Shown here piece by piece: positions 26,600-36,419 of a stretch of DNA of 64,000 bases. A program made the translations under genes and the position numbers. Position 1 is the first letter of the stretch; each line of letters opens with the position of its first letter. This DNA comes from Pseudomonadota bacterium (lineage in GTDB: Bacteria; Bdellovibrionota; Bacteriovoracia; Bacteriovoracales; Bacteriovoracaceae). The notes under the pieces are model-generated. The model did not search any database and was not told the DNA's origin. It saw nothing but the letters and a program-made list of their open reading frames with translations. The DNA is taken from positions 124,001 through 188,000 of the forward strand of contig JAIYBW010000004.1 in NCBI GenBank assembly GCA_027488375.1, given 5' to 3'.

Positions 26600-27805
26600 C
26601 TACAGATCTAAAAGCATTCTTGAAGGATCCTCAAGTTGCTCTTTAACTGATTTTAAAAATGAAACTGACTCACGCCCATCAATAATTCGGTGATCATATG
26701 AAAGTGCCACATACATAATAGGTCGGATCACAACCTGGCCATTAACGGCAACTGGACGCTCAACAATATTATGCATACCTAGAATGGCAGATTGCGGGAT
26801 ATTAATAATTGGCGTTGAAAGCATAGATCCAAAAATACCACCATTCGTGATGGTAAATGTCCCATTCTGCATTTCATCGATGCCCAATTTACCATCTCGA
26901 GCTCTGCCTGCTAGTTCAATTATTTTTGACTCAATTTGAGCAAGCCCCATAGACTCAGCATTTCTAATAACTGGAACAACTAATCCTCTTGGAGTGGATA
27001 CAGCTACACCGACGTCGGCATAATTATGATAGATCAATTCTTGACCATCAATCATTCCATTAACGGCCGGGAATTGTTTCAAAGCATTAGTACAGGCCTT
27101 AGTAAAAAAACTCATAAAGCCTAAACCAACACCATGCTTTTCTTTGAAAGAGTCTTTATATTTTTTTCGGATCTCCATGACAGCACTCATGTCAACTTCG
27201 TTAAAAGTTGTCAGCATTGCTGTCGTATTTTTTGCTGCCACTAAGCGAGTCGCGATCGTCTTACGAAGACCTGACATCTTTTCTCTTTTAACTTCACGAG
27301 AAAATGAAGAAGCCATTGTTTGCTGAGCAAGATTTTTTAACGAATGATCAACTTCTGGTGCTTTGGCCGGAGCTGATGCCGAGAGAGCATCTGATTTAGT
27401 CACTCTGCCATCTTTTCCTGAACCCTGAACGGCATTGGCCTCAATCCCTTTTTCAGCAAGAATTTTTGCAGCTGCTGGTGAAGGAAAATTTTTATCAGAT
27501 GAGGTTTTAGCCTCTGATGAAGCTTGAGGAGCTGATGCAGGAACAGCTTGAGAAGATGCCGCCCCAGCTGTCGCAGTTTCATCAACTTCAGCAATTTTTG
27601 TACCGATAGCAACAGTTTCACCCTCTTTTATAAGGACTTTTAGTTTACCGGCCTTTGGGGCCGCGATCTCAAGAGTCGCCTTATCAGATTCAATCGAACA
27701 AATCGCTTCATCTAATTTTACAAAATCACCATCTTTTTTTAACCATGCAGCGAGAGTCACTTCAGAAATGGATTCTCCAACACTTGGAACTTTAACATCA
27801 ACCAT
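26600..27805 (-). CDS. sucB: 2-oxoglutarate dehydrogenase E2, dihydrolipoyl succinyltransferase
   Basis: A 401-residue E2 subunit. One lipoyl domain (about 2-75) has the lipoylated Lys in ESDKATLE. An Ala/Pro/Ser linker leads to a peripheral-subunit-binding domain (about 108-145), then the catalytic domain with [12 protein letters not shown] carrying the active His and Asp. It transfers the succinyl group from lipoamide to CoA. It sits 22 nt after sucA and 10 nt before lpd. Confidence 0.95.
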   Translation of the reverse strand: MVDVKVPSVGESISEVTLAAWLKKDGDFVKLDEAICSIESDKATLEIAAPKAGKLKVLIKEGETVAIGTKIAEVDETATAGAASSQAVPASAPQASSEAKTSSDKNFPSPAAAKILAEKGIEANAVQGSGKDGRVTKSDALSASAPAKAPEVDHSLKNLAQQTMASSFSREVKREKMSGLRKTIATRLVAAKNTTAMLTTFNEVDMSAVMEIRKKYKDSFKEKHGVGLGFMSFFTKACTNALKQFPAVNGMIDGQELIYHNYADVGVAVSTPRGLVVPVIRNAESMGLAQIESKIIELAGRARDGKLGIDEMQNGTFTITNGGIFGSMLSTPIINIPQSAILGMHNIVERPVAVNGQVVIRPIMYVALSYDHRIIDGRESVSFLKSVKEQLEDPSRMLLDL

Positions 27806-27827
27806 AACTTATTCCTTTCTCAATAAT

Positions 27828-30578
27828 TTAAAGAGATTCAATTTTTTCAGCAAAAGCACCGTTTACAATTTTCGCCTGTTCAGCAGCATGAACACTTGCA
27901 TACCCTGTTGCAGGAGATGCAGATGATTTTCTCGCGAGAAGTTTGAAATCATCAAATTGCACATAACGACGAAGGAATGTAAAGGCACCCATATTTTTTG
28001 GTTCTTCTTGAACCCAAACTTTTTCAGCGTTTTTATACTTCTCTAAAAGCTTCCAGCTTTGCTCTTCAGGCATTGGATAGATTTGTTCTAGTCTTACGAT
28101 CGCCACATCTTTGCGCTTGTCTTTAACCTGTTTCGCCTTCAAATCATAATAGATTTTACCAGTACACATGATGAGCCTCTTTACATCTTTTGCTTGAACA
28201 GAAGAATCATCAATAATTTCTTGGAAGCTTCCTTCCGTAAAATCTTTCAATGGAGAAACACAATCCGGGTGGCGGAGTAAAGATTTGGGAGTGAAAATGA
28301 TAAGTGGCTTTCTAAAATCCCACTTCACTTGACGACGAAGAATATGAAAAATATTCGCTGGAGTGGTTAAATTCGCGACCACCATATTCCACTCAGCTGC
28401 TAACTGTAGGAAACGCTCAGGTCTTGCATTTGAGTGCTCAGGTCCCTGTCCTTCGTAACCGTGAGGAAGAAGAATAGCAAGCCCACTCTGACGTTGCCAC
28501 TTTGACTCACCAGATGAAATAAACTGGTCAATAATGGTTTGAGCGCCATTGGCAAAATCTCCAAACTGGGCTTCCCAAATATTAAGTGAACTAGGTGAAC
28601 CTAATGAGTAACCATATTCAAAACCTAAAACTGCATATTCAGATAAAAGAGAATTATAGATTTTATACTTACCTTGCTTCTCAGAGAAATCACTTAAAAA
28701 TAAATGTCTTGTGTTATTCACCTCATCAACGACACCAGCATGACGATGAGAGAATGTACCTCTGATACAATCTTGTCCGGACATTCTGACCGTAATCCCC
28801 TCTTGGAGAAGGGAACCGTAGGCCATAAGCTCACCCATCGCCCAGTCGAATTGATCATCATTCCATCTCTTCTGTCTTTCTTCGAGAAGCTTTTCAATTT
28901 TTTGAATTGGTTTAAAATTCGCCGGCACTTGAGTAAGGGCCTTCAGAGTTGTCTCCATGACCTCTTTTGTCACACTTGTTTTCGGAGAATAATCAAAGTC
29001 TTTTGGGTTTGATCTTCTAAAAGATTTCCATTGTTCTTCAGGTTTTTGATAAAGATACGGAAGGGGTTTTTGTTTAACCATATTGAAGCGATCTTGAAGG
29101 AGATTCTTAAATTGCTCCTCCATCTGTACAGCAAGTTGGGCTTCAATCTGCTTTCCCTCAATTAACTTATCTTTATAGATCTCTCTAGGATTTGAGTGCT
29201 GAGAGATAAGTTTGTAAAATGAAGGCTGAGTAAAACGAGGTTCATCAGACTCGTTGTGACCATGTTTACGATAACAAACCATATCGATAAAAATGTCTTT
29301 ATGAAATTTAGCACGGAACTCACTCGCAAGTTCAACTGCATAAACGACAGCTTCAGCATCATCACCATTGACGTGTAAGACAGGAGTCTCAAGAACTCTT
29401 GCTACAGAAGTACAGTAGATAGAAGAGCGTGCATCATCAAAATCAGTCGTAAAACCAATTTGGTTATTGATCACAAAATGAACCGCACCACCGACATTGT
29501 ATCCACGAAGGCCAGACATTTGAACTGTTTCATAGACAATCCCCTGGCCTGCCACAGCGGCATCACCATGGATGACGATCGGTAAAATTTTCGTAGGATC
29601 TTCATGGTAAAGGGAGTCACCCTGGGCCCGACAGTAACCAAGAACAACAGCATCAACAGCTTCTAAGTGAGAAGGATTCGGCATAAGTTTTAAGTAAACT
29701 TTTTGACCGCCTGTTGTCGTAATTTGAGATGAATATCCCATGTGATATTTTACATCACCATCACCCATCGTAAGATCTGGTGTTGCTTGACCTTCAAACT
29801 CATTAAAAATGTATTCGTAGGTTTTACCCATCACATTCGCCAGTACGTTCAATCGACCTCTATGCGCCATTCCGATAACCACTTCTTCAACTCCATGAAG
29901 AGCAGAAGCATTTATCATCGCATCAAGGGCCGGGATTGTATTTTCGCCTCCCTCGAGAGAGAAACGTTTTTGCCCTACATATTTTGTGTGCAAAAAATTC
30001 TCGAAGGCTACAGCTTCATTAAGTTTTGATAAAATTCTTTTTTTCTTATCAATAGAAAATGATTTTTCTTTTCCGTCATTTTCAATTTTTTTCTGAAACC
30101 AATCTTTGATCTCAACATCATTGATATGAGAAAATTCAAATCCCATGTTCCCACAGTAAATATTTTTGAGATGATTGATGATTGTTTTAAGCTTAGCATT
30201 TTGTAATCCAATAATTTCACTTATCGAAAAACTCTCCTCAAGATCGAGAGCGGAAAGTCCAAAATCTTCAAGCTCTAGGTGTGGGAAACGATTTTTACGA
30301 TCTCTGATAGGATTCGTAGTTGAGATAAGATGGGCCCGAGATCTGTAGCCTTCAATTAATCTATAGACTTTGAATTCTTTTGCAAGATTGGTAGGAGCTA
30401 AGGCCTCAGTTCCTTGAGTCGGTATCTGACCTTGAGTTAAGGCAAAATCAACACCCTTGAAGAATTGTCTCCAAGAAACATCAACCGCCTCAGGGTTGCG
30501 TTTGTAGTCTGTGTAAAGACCATCAATGTAAGTGTTATCAGATGAAGAAACATAAGAAAAATCATGAGATACAGTCAT
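27828..30578 (-). CDS. sucA: 2-oxoglutarate dehydrogenase E1
   Basis: A 916-residue thiamine-diphosphate enzyme that decarboxylates 2-oxoglutarate. The N-terminus (YIDGLYTDYKRNPEAVD) matches the E2/E3-binding segment of SucA. GMAHRGRLNVL and HGDAAVAGQG belong to the ThDP/substrate region, and GYEGQGPEHSNARPERFLQL is a hallmark of the family. The frame is open to 30722, but the added residues are not SucA-like. The ATG at 30578 directly precedes the conserved start. Confidence 0.95.
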   Translation of the reverse strand: MTVSHDFSYVSSSDNTYIDGLYTDYKRNPEAVDVSWRQFFKGVDFALTQGQIPTQGTEALAPTNLAKEFKVYRLIEGYRSRAHLISTTNPIRDRKNRFPHLELEDFGLSALDLEESFSISEIIGLQNAKLKTIINHLKNIYCGNMGFEFSHINDVEIKDWFQKKIENDGKEKSFSIDKKKRILSKLNEAVAFENFLHTKYVGQKRFSLEGGENTIPALDAMINASALHGVEEVVIGMAHRGRLNVLANVMGKTYEYIFNEFEGQATPDLTMGDGDVKYHMGYSSQITTTGGQKVYLKLMPNPSHLEAVDAVVLGYCRAQGDSLYHEDPTKILPIVIHGDAAVAGQGIVYETVQMSGLRGYNVGGAVHFVINNQIGFTTDFDDARSSIYCTSVARVLETPVLHVNGDDAEAVVYAVELASEFRAKFHKDIFIDMVCYRKHGHNESDEPRFTQPSFYKLISQHSNPREIYKDKLIEGKQIEAQLAVQMEEQFKNLLQDRFNMVKQKPLPYLYQKPEEQWKSFRRSNPKDFDYSPKTSVTKEVMETTLKALTQVPANFKPIQKIEKLLEERQKRWNDDQFDWAMGELMAYGSLLQEGITVRMSGQDCIRGTFSHRHAGVVDEVNNTRHLFLSDFSEKQGKYKIYNSLLSEYAVLGFEYGYSLGSPSSLNIWEAQFGDFANGAQTIIDQFISSGESKWQRQSGLAILLPHGYEGQGPEHSNARPERFLQLAAEWNMVVANLTTPANIFHILRRQVKWDFRKPLIIFTPKSLLRHPDCVSPLKDFTEGSFQEIIDDSSVQAKDVKRLIMCTGKIYYDLKAKQVKDKRKDVAIVRLEQIYPMPEEQSWKLLEKYKNAEKVWVQEEPKNMGAFTFLRRYVQFDDFKLLARKSSASPATGYASVHAAEQAKIVNGAFAEKIESL

Positions 30579-30669
30579 AAAAACGTCTCTAAATTTTAAA
30601 GGTTTATGGAATGAGAATATTATAAGGCAAAGTCGTAAACGTGGAAATGTAAAACCATTAAAAAATAAG

Positions 30670-30683
30670 GAGTTAGAACTCCG
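30670..30683. repeat. Perfect 6+2+6 inverted repeat between sucA and its divergent neighbour
   Basis: GGAGTTAGAACTCC is a perfect inverted repeat in the 168-nt divergent gap between sucA and the secreted protein gene at 30747. It could be an operator for either promoter. No other copy was noticed. Confidence 0.3.
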
Positions 30684-30746
30684 CATCAAATGAAGAAAGT
30701 TTTTGTTGATTGCCAGAACCAAATTAAGAAACTAGTTTGATCGGAT

Positions 30747-31751
30747 ATGAGAAAAATACTACTGCTTCTTGTAACTGCTAGTCTGAGTCTCAATATTTCT
30801 GCTTCTTCATTGGGGCCATCCCAAAGGTTTTACCCCGAAGGAACTCAAGATTCACTAGGAAGCGCCTACGGCTTTAAAGATTTAGTTATTTTTAGTTTAA
30901 TCGCTAGGCGTTGTAGACGTTACCTACCTCAAGAACATTTAAGCTGCAAAGATGCAGTGGCCGTCATGCTTGAAGAACTTGATACCGATGTCATTTTTCC
31001 CCAAGATAAAAAACAATTAGTAGCTCCAGGCTCTTTTTTATTTGTCGCTTTTAAAAACTACCTCATAAACTTTCTCTCGGATAAACAAACTCAAACCTAT
31101 CTAGAATCTCTCAATCGAGAAATAAATGACTACTTAGTCGGAGTTAAACCTTCGTTTAACTTGTGGTCACACAGTCTCAAATTTTATCGGAACGAAAAAC
31201 TTGCGGCCATGGCCATCGCCACACTTTTTCAAGATACAACGAACGCAAGACTTCACCTCGCCTACCTCGAAAGAACCGGAACCAGAACGGGTCTACAGTT
31301 TGACAAAAATCTAGAGCTCCTTCATCAGACTATTTCTAATCTCAATACATTAATGGATCTTCAGGACCAAAAATATATTGAATTATTCTATCCACAATCG
31401 ACAGCTGATCCCATAAACAGAAATTTTTATCATTTCTATGTGCCTCTGTACTTAAGACATGCTTTAAAAGATCTCGGGATCAGTTCAAAAATGAGCTCTG
31501 TGGCACCTTTTATGATGACTATCACCTACGAGTTTTTGACTGCCTCTGATGATTATCGTTATGCCTTCTCTGACCCAGAGAGATTAACTGAAGAAGACTT
31601 ATGGAAAATGAAAGACATTTTTGCCGGTTATCAAGGGTCTTACATTACTAAGTCGAAAGTACCTCTGAAATCTTTCAAATTTATTCAAGAAAGTTTTAAG
31701 AACTCAACCGCCAAAACGATTCAAGCTCTTATTAGCTCAGAGTTGAAATAA
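30747..31751 (+). CDS. Secreted protein of unknown function
   Basis: A 334-residue protein with a Sec signal (MRKILLLLVTASLSLNISASS). The rest looks largely helical and has no motif that I recognise. Cys51 and Cys62 (RCRRYLPQEHLSC) could form a disulfide, and repeated short helices at about 150-260 give no repeat consensus. It is divergent from sucA and its 3' end overlaps the convergent esterase gene by 20 nt. Periplasmic location is likely; function is unknown. Confidence 0.7.
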   Translation: MRKILLLLVTASLSLNISASSLGPSQRFYPEGTQDSLGSAYGFKDLVIFSLIARRCRRYLPQEHLSCKDAVAVMLEELDTDVIFPQDKKQLVAPGSFLFVAFKNYLINFLSDKQTQTYLESLNREINDYLVGVKPSFNLWSHSLKFYRNEKLAAMAIATLFQDTTNARLHLAYLERTGTRTGLQFDKNLELLHQTISNLNTLMDLQDQKYIELFYPQSTADPINRNFYHFYVPLYLRHALKDLGISSKMSSVAPFMMTITYEFLTASDDYRYAFSDPERLTEEDLWKMKDIFAGYQGSYITKSKVPLKSFKFIQESFKNSTAKTIQALISSELK

Positions 31752-32409
31752 AGTCGCGAACTTCATTTACAACTATTGGTGGAATCTCATGGCCTCCATC
31801 AAAAGTATGTAAAGAGCCTTTAAAATCCATCCCTGTTAGCTTCTCTTCAAGCATTTTAGCCCCATTTAAAGGGAGAATTGGATCACTAGTCCCATGAGAC
31901 TGATAAAACGGAATGCCACGAGCAGCGTTAGGATACTTAGATTGAGCAAGAACGCATCCTGACAATAAAATCAGGCCTGTTATCGGTAAATCTTTTTTCA
32001 TCACGAGATGCGAAGCACACATGGCCCCTTGGGAAAATCCTCCAATAATAAGTTTCAAACCATTTTTTGAAATCTCTTTTAAAAAACTTTCTTGCTGGCC
32101 TAGAGTCATCTCAAACTCAGGAGGAATACTTCCGGCCATATCCCTGAACTCACCTAGTTTCATGGCACGATCTAGGGCTTCCATATCGATGGAAAACCAA
32201 GCTCGTCCCTCATAATAGCCCATAGGGAGAGAGAGAATCCCATTTGGAAAATACCAATTAATATCATCTTGATCCCATATCTCCCAAAGGGGGAAAAGGT
32301 CATGCATATTGGCCCCATATCCATGAAACAAGACCACTGATCTTTTAGCATTCTCTTTTTCAATGCAAAGGCATTCAATGCCAGCAATATTTTTAAGGGA
32401 GGGTTTCAT
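31732..32409 (-). CDS. Phospholipase/carboxylesterase-type serine hydrolase
   Basis: A 225-residue alpha/beta hydrolase of the Abhydrolase_2 (carboxylesterase/lysophospholipase) family. LFHGYGAN is the oxyanion region, GGFSQGAM holds the nucleophilic Ser, SHGTSDPILP the Asp and FDGGHEIPP the His. No signal peptide, so it acts in the cytoplasm on short acyl or lysophospholipid esters. Its start lies 17 nt inside the end of the upstream secreted-protein gene, implying coupling. Confidence 0.82.
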   Translation of the reverse strand: MKPSLKNIAGIECLCIEKENAKRSVVLFHGYGANMHDLFPLWEIWDQDDINWYFPNGILSLPMGYYEGRAWFSIDMEALDRAMKLGEFRDMAGSIPPEFEMTLGQQESFLKEISKNGLKLIIGGFSQGAMCASHLVMKKDLPITGLILLSGCVLAQSKYPNAARGIPFYQSHGTSDPILPLNGAKMLEEKLTGMDFKGSLHTFDGGHEIPPIVVNEVRDFISTLS

Positions 32410-33217
32410 TCTTTAATCCAATTTTTATTCTTATCCATGGTGGGTCTATTTTTAATCGATCATGCCTGACCTGAGAGGCAAGAACTTTCATCACAAGATC
32501 TGTTACTGGCAATGGCCCGTATCTAATCTCACTGACTCTAATCGCAAGTGTTTGTCCTTGATCTTCAATCTGAGTCATTCCCCAAAATTGAATAGAAGCA
32601 GGAAAAATAAGCTTAATTCTTAATGAGGAGTAGATATTACCTTCCATGACTGAAAGATAAAAATCATTGGCCGGAAAATCTGTCTCGGCCCCAACATCTG
32701 GCAATTCACTGGCGAGGGTCTTCAAAAAATCAAAAGGTATTTCAATTTTTTTCACTGATAATTCTAATTTATTGAGGCAATCCTTTTGAATTTTAAAAAT
32801 TAAATTATCATCTTTTGAGTCACCCTGACAAAGCAGATGAAAATTATCAATGCCATAAAAAGCATCTTTTCCTGACGTAAAATTAAATTGCTCAGCACTT
32901 AATTCATGAAATGTTTTTTGTACTTCAAGATTAAGATTTTTTGTTTCTAATTTTTTTATATCATATACAAATGAGATGGGACGAATCCAATCTAAAGCAA
33001 TGGCCCCAACCGTTAATTCAAAAGAATTTTCCTTCCTAAATATTAGGACTTCCTGCTGACCCACTAACGAGGACATGCCAATTCCGATACTAAATTTATC
33101 TAAAACTCCCTGCCCAATACCAGACTCGTAATCCAAATCAAGATTCTTAAGGGATATTTTCTCCACTCCTGCAAAGAGAGATGACAATGAAATGAGCAAA
33201 AATAAAAGAAAGGGCAT
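32393..33217 (-). CDS. Exported protein of unknown function
   Basis: A 274-residue protein with a signal peptide (MPFLLFLLISLSSLFAG). The mature part is mostly alternating beta-strand-like sequence, ending in a Lys/Arg-rich strand (IDPPWIRIKIG). No family is recognised. It lies between a charged cytoplasmic protein gene (24-nt gap) and the esterase gene (17-nt overlap), probably one operon. A lipid- or envelope-binding role is only a guess. Confidence 0.65.
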   Translation of the reverse strand: MPFLLFLLISLSSLFAGVEKISLKNLDLDYESGIGQGVLDKFSIGIGMSSLVGQQEVLIFRKENSFELTVGAIALDWIRPISFVYDIKKLETKNLNLEVQKTFHELSAEQFNFTSGKDAFYGIDNFHLLCQGDSKDDNLIFKIQKDCLNKLELSVKKIEIPFDFLKTLASELPDVGAETDFPANDFYLSVMEGNIYSSLRIKLIFPASIQFWGMTQIEDQGQTLAIRVSEIRYGPLPVTDLVMKVLASQVRHDRLKIDPPWIRIKIGLKNETLP

Positions 33218-33241
33218 TATTCATCCTTAGTTATGGATGAA

Positions 33242-33823
33242 CTATTTTCTTTTTTTTGCAGTGAAATCGGCAAGGATCTTTTTTATCATTAATACTTCTT
33301 GCTTCATATCCGGGTGCTTAGCATTGATTCTAAGTAGTAACTGATTAATTTGATGGTCCATTAATTTCGCATCACTTAGTAGTTCACTCAGAATCTCTGT
33401 CTTGAACTCGGCCACTTGAACTTTGACTTCAGCATCAAATTCAGCTTTACGAGCACGCTCTCTTAACTGAACAATTTCTTCACTCTCAAGATCATACTGC
33501 CCTTCAACTACATTTTGATTTTGGACTTGCATTTTTACTGCTGCAGAGCCGGCCATAGGAGGAACAGGCGCTTGGCCAATAGGTTTTCTCATGGCCTGGG
33601 AAGCAGCTCGAGCATCATCTAATTTTTTAACTTGGGCTACAGCTTGTGGGGCCTGCGCAGGAGCAGCAGCAGCAGATGGTAGACCAGGACGAGAAGGACG
33701 TGGTTTTACATCACTACCCTGCATCTGGAATTCCAGATCCACGTCCTGGTGGACGGCATCATTTTTCTTTTTCTTTGCCTCTTCTTCGTCTTCGAATTCG
33801 AGGTCTAGATCATCCAAGGCCAT
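33242..33823 (-). CDS. Acidic-head, Pro/Ala-linker, helical-tail protein of unknown function
   Basis: About 193 residues in three parts: an acidic head (LDLEFEDEEEA, later DVDLEFQ), a Pro/Ala/Gln-rich linker (about 40-105) and a charged helical tail (about 115-190). The tail pattern would suit a coiled coil. I chose the ATG at 33823 because an AAGGA site precedes it; the frame is open to 33901 but that leader is basic and atypical. The divergent gene at 33989 encodes another protein with an acidic head, suggesting related cytoplasmic roles. Confidence 0.6.
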   Translation of the reverse strand: MALDDLDLEFEDEEEAKKKKNDAVHQDVDLEFQMQGSDVKPRPSRPGLPSAAAAPAQAPQAVAQVKKLDDARAASQAMRKPIGQAPVPPMAGSAAVKMQVQNQNVVEGQYDLESEEIVQLRERARKAEFDAEVKVQVAEFKTEILSELLSDAKLMDHQINQLLLRINAKHPDMKQEVLMIKKILADFTAKKRK

Positions 33824-33988
33824 TAGATTAATTCCTTTCCTTAGTGTCTTTATCGGTTTTTTATTGTGAAACTTGAGCTTCTTTGGCCCATTTCTCGCCA
33901 TACAGACAAATTTAATCAGATACTCAAGTTTTACATGAATCTTCCGATAGGATGAATGAAGACTTTATTGGGAATAGGGATTAAGAAT

Positions 33989-34528
33989 ATGTCTGAGCAT
34001 GATGAAGATGATAAACCAACGGTTGTATTAGATTTAAATGCTTTAAAAAAACAAAAGCTTAAGCAAGAAGAAGAGCTCGCTAATCTTGCCTCAGAACTAG
34101 AATTTAGTATTCCACAAGATGAACCAGAAAATGAGATGTCAAAATCTCATAACTTTCCAGTCATTCTTTTTGACCTTGGCGGTGATTTTTTTCAAAAATC
34201 ACTAGCTCACCTCCCTCAAGGCTTTGATTACAGAGTCCTGAAAACCCTTCCAGAACTTAATAACGCTCTTAAGACTAAAGAATTTCAAATTGTTGTGTTT
34301 CATTACGATTCGAATCCAAAAGCTGTTAACCAACTCTGCGCACAGATCAAATCTAAAAAGCCCTTAACAAAAACCCTCATCATGGCAAAAGCAATATCAC
34401 CTGAAAAGGCCAGGATACATGCTCAAACGCCATCAGGCGCTGCTGGATACTATCAGCTCCCTCTTAATGCTCTTAAAATCGAGGATGAGTTTCTAAGAAT
34501 CTATTCAAAAGTCGAAAAAGCTTCATAA
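33989..34528 (+). CDS. Receiver-like protein lacking a clear phosphoacceptor
   Basis: About 179 residues. An acidic, Lys/Glu-rich head (about 1-50) precedes a domain of alternating strands and helices (FPVILFDLGG, QIVVFHYDS, KTLIMAKA, GYYQLPL) that resembles a response-regulator receiver. The usual Asp phosphoacceptor position appears to be His or Tyr (VVFHYD), so phosphorylation is doubtful. The ATG at 33989 follows AGGGA; an upstream ATG at 33956 is possible. A hairpin terminator follows the stop. Confidence 0.6.
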   Translation: MSEHDEDDKPTVVLDLNALKKQKLKQEEELANLASELEFSIPQDEPENEMSKSHNFPVILFDLGGDFFQKSLAHLPQGFDYRVLKTLPELNNALKTKEFQIVVFHYDSNPKAVNQLCAQIKSKKPLTKTLIMAKAISPEKARIHAQTPSGAAGYYQLPLNALKIEDEFLRIYSKVEKAS

Positions 34529-34536
34529 AATAAAAA

Positions 34537-34567
34537 GGCCATCGTGATTAGACGATGGCCTCTCTAT
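34537..34567 (+). terminator. Rho-independent terminator
   Basis: A perfect 9-bp stem (GGCCATCGT with ACGATGGCC, 6-nt loop) 9 nt after the stop codon at 34528 is followed by a T-rich tail (TCTCTATTT). It separates two plus-strand genes. Confidence 0.8.
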
Positions 34568-34736
34568 TTAGAACTGGGAGGTGAAATCATGGCTTAATAT
34601 GATTTCGGCACCCATAATTTACGAAAAGGTGATTCACGTCAACTTACCAAAACTCTTTTTTTTTAACACAAAATACCAATCCAAGACTTAGAAATCAAAA
34701 GTTGACTGCTTAGTTCTGAAAACACATCATTAGTCC

Positions 34737-36419
34737 ATGATGAATCACTTTAAAAACAAAATTTATTTAGCATGTCTTCTTTTGTCTTGCAATGCACTAG
34801 CACAAATTTGGTCACGAGATTTAGAAGTGACATCACCCCGAGAAAATATTTACCAACTTTCTCCAAATGAATTTGAAAAAACGGTAATGGAAGGAAGAAA
34901 AATTGCTTTGTTTTACCCTGTGACGGTCAGCGACTTACTCATACCCTACGGCCCACTTGAAACATTTTTTAATTCTGACCCAGATGATCCTGTTCGAAAA
35001 ATAATTTATCAGATGGTTCGCTCTGTTTCCCCATTCAAATCGATGCAAGAACTCTATGGGTGGCTGGGTGTTCATGAGTTTCCAACTAAAAGTCAGGAAG
35101 AAAATCCAAATCCCTGGCCTGAGTTAAGTCCCCAAGAACAAATGCTCCCAATGGGAGCCACTTTAATCCAAACTGATGAAGGTGAAGCACTTACTTTTGG
35201 GTGTGCTGCTTGCCACAGTGCTGATTTATTTGGAGTCAAAGTCCTTGGTCTAACGAATCGATTTCCACGGGCCAATGAATTTTTTAGAAACGGTCAATTG
35301 GTTGCTCCTTATGTAAATTCTTTTATTTTCAAAGACGTTCTAAAAACAACAGAGGGGGAGCGCCAAATTCTTCTCAAAGCAAAAAGAGCAACAAAATGGG
35401 TTGGTACAAAAAAACCTGTGATCTTAGGTCTTGATACGAGCCTTGCGCAAGTTGCCCTTTCCCTGGCAAAAAGAACAGAAGATAGTTATGCCACAAGAAC
35501 TATTTTATCTGCAGAATTTCCAAGACCAAATAAACTCTCCACACTAATCGCTGATAGTAAGCCGGCAGTTTGGTGGAATGTTAAGTATAAAAATCGATGG
35601 CTTTCAGATGGATCCATCGTATCAGGAAACCCAGTCCATACAAATTTTTTATGGAATGAAATTGGACGGGGCACTGATCTGAAACAACTTGAGAATTGGA
35701 TGACAAATAGTCATGAAAAAATTGAAGCCTTAACGGCAGCCGTTTTTGCCTCCAAACCTCCTCGTTATGAAAAATTTTTTGGTCTAGACAGTATTGATCT
35801 TGAGAAAGCAAAAAGAGGACAAAAGCACTTTGTCCAGTCTTGCCAGAAATGTCATGGTACATATGAAAAAGGTTGGGATCAACCATTCGCATTCACCAAA
35901 AGTAAGTTAAAACAGATTCAGAACATTAAAGTAACTTATCATAAAAAAACTCCTGTGATTGATGTAGGTACGGACCCAGGTCGTTATCTAGGTATGAAAG
36001 AATTTGCTAATGATCTAAACCGTCTTCAGATTTCAAAAAATCTTAATGCCGTTGTCGAACCTCAAAAGGGTTACGTCCCACCTCCTCTTGAGGGTATCTG
36101 GGCAAGATGGCCATATTTTCATAACAATTCCATACCGAATCTATGTGAATTATTAACTCCTGGGCCGAATCGAATTAAAGGTTACTTTGCTGGAAAAGCC
36201 TTGGATAAAAAAACAGACTATGACCATGATTGTATGGGATATCCAACTGGAGATAAAACTCCTGCTCAATGGACTCAGAACCGTGAATACTTTTATGATT
36301 CAACAAAAGAAGGACTCTCCAACTTAGGTCATGATGAAAGAATTTTCATCAAAGAAGGAAAAGAAATTTATACAACGGCAGAAAAAAAAGAATTAATTGA
36401 GTTCCTGAAAACACTTTAA
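34737..36419 (+). CDS. Di-haem c-type cytochrome, peroxidase-like
   Basis: A 560-residue exported protein (signal about 1-22, ending NALAQ) with two covalent haem sites: CAACH at 156-160 and CQKCH at 369-373. Two haem domains separated by about 210 residues, with the second in a cytochrome-c-peroxidase-like region (LEGIWARWPYFHNNSIPNL), resemble the RoxA / di-haem peroxidase superfamily. It probably carries out a periplasmic peroxidase, oxygenase or electron-transfer reaction; the substrate is unknown. It stands alone, with a 208-nt upstream gap, and overlaps the convergent FHA gene by 4 nt. Confidence 0.78.
   Translation: MMNHFKNKIYLACLLLSCNALAQIWSRDLEVTSPRENIYQLSPNEFEKTVMEGRKIALFYPVTVSDLLIPYGPLETFFNSDPDDPVRKIIYQMVRSVSPFKSMQELYGWLGVHEFPTKSQEENPNPWPELSPQEQMLPMGATLIQTDEGEALTFGCAACHSADLFGVKVLGLTNRFPRANEFFRNGQLVAPYVNSFIFKDVLKTTEGERQILLKAKRATKWVGTKKPVILGLDTSLAQVALSLAKRTEDSYATRTILSAEFPRPNKLSTLIADSKPAVWWNVKYKNRWLSDGSIVSGNPVHTNFLWNEIGRGTDLKQLENWMTNSHEKIEALTAAVFASKPPRYEKFFGLDSIDLEKAKRGQKHFVQSCQKCHGTYEKGWDQPFAFTKSKLKQIQNIKVTYHKKTPVIDVGTDPGRYLGMKEFANDLNRLQISKNLNAVVEPQKGYVPPPLEGIWARWPYFHNNSIPNLCELLTPGPNRIKGYFAGKALDKKTDYDHDCMGYPTGDKTPAQWTQNREYFYDSTKEGLSNLGHDERIFIKEGKEIYTTAEKKELIEFLKTL

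Noticed and set aside
30579..30722. N-terminal extension of SucA resembling a targeting leader
   Set aside because: The added residues are not conserved SucA sequence, and a good ATG lies directly before the conserved N-terminus at 30578.
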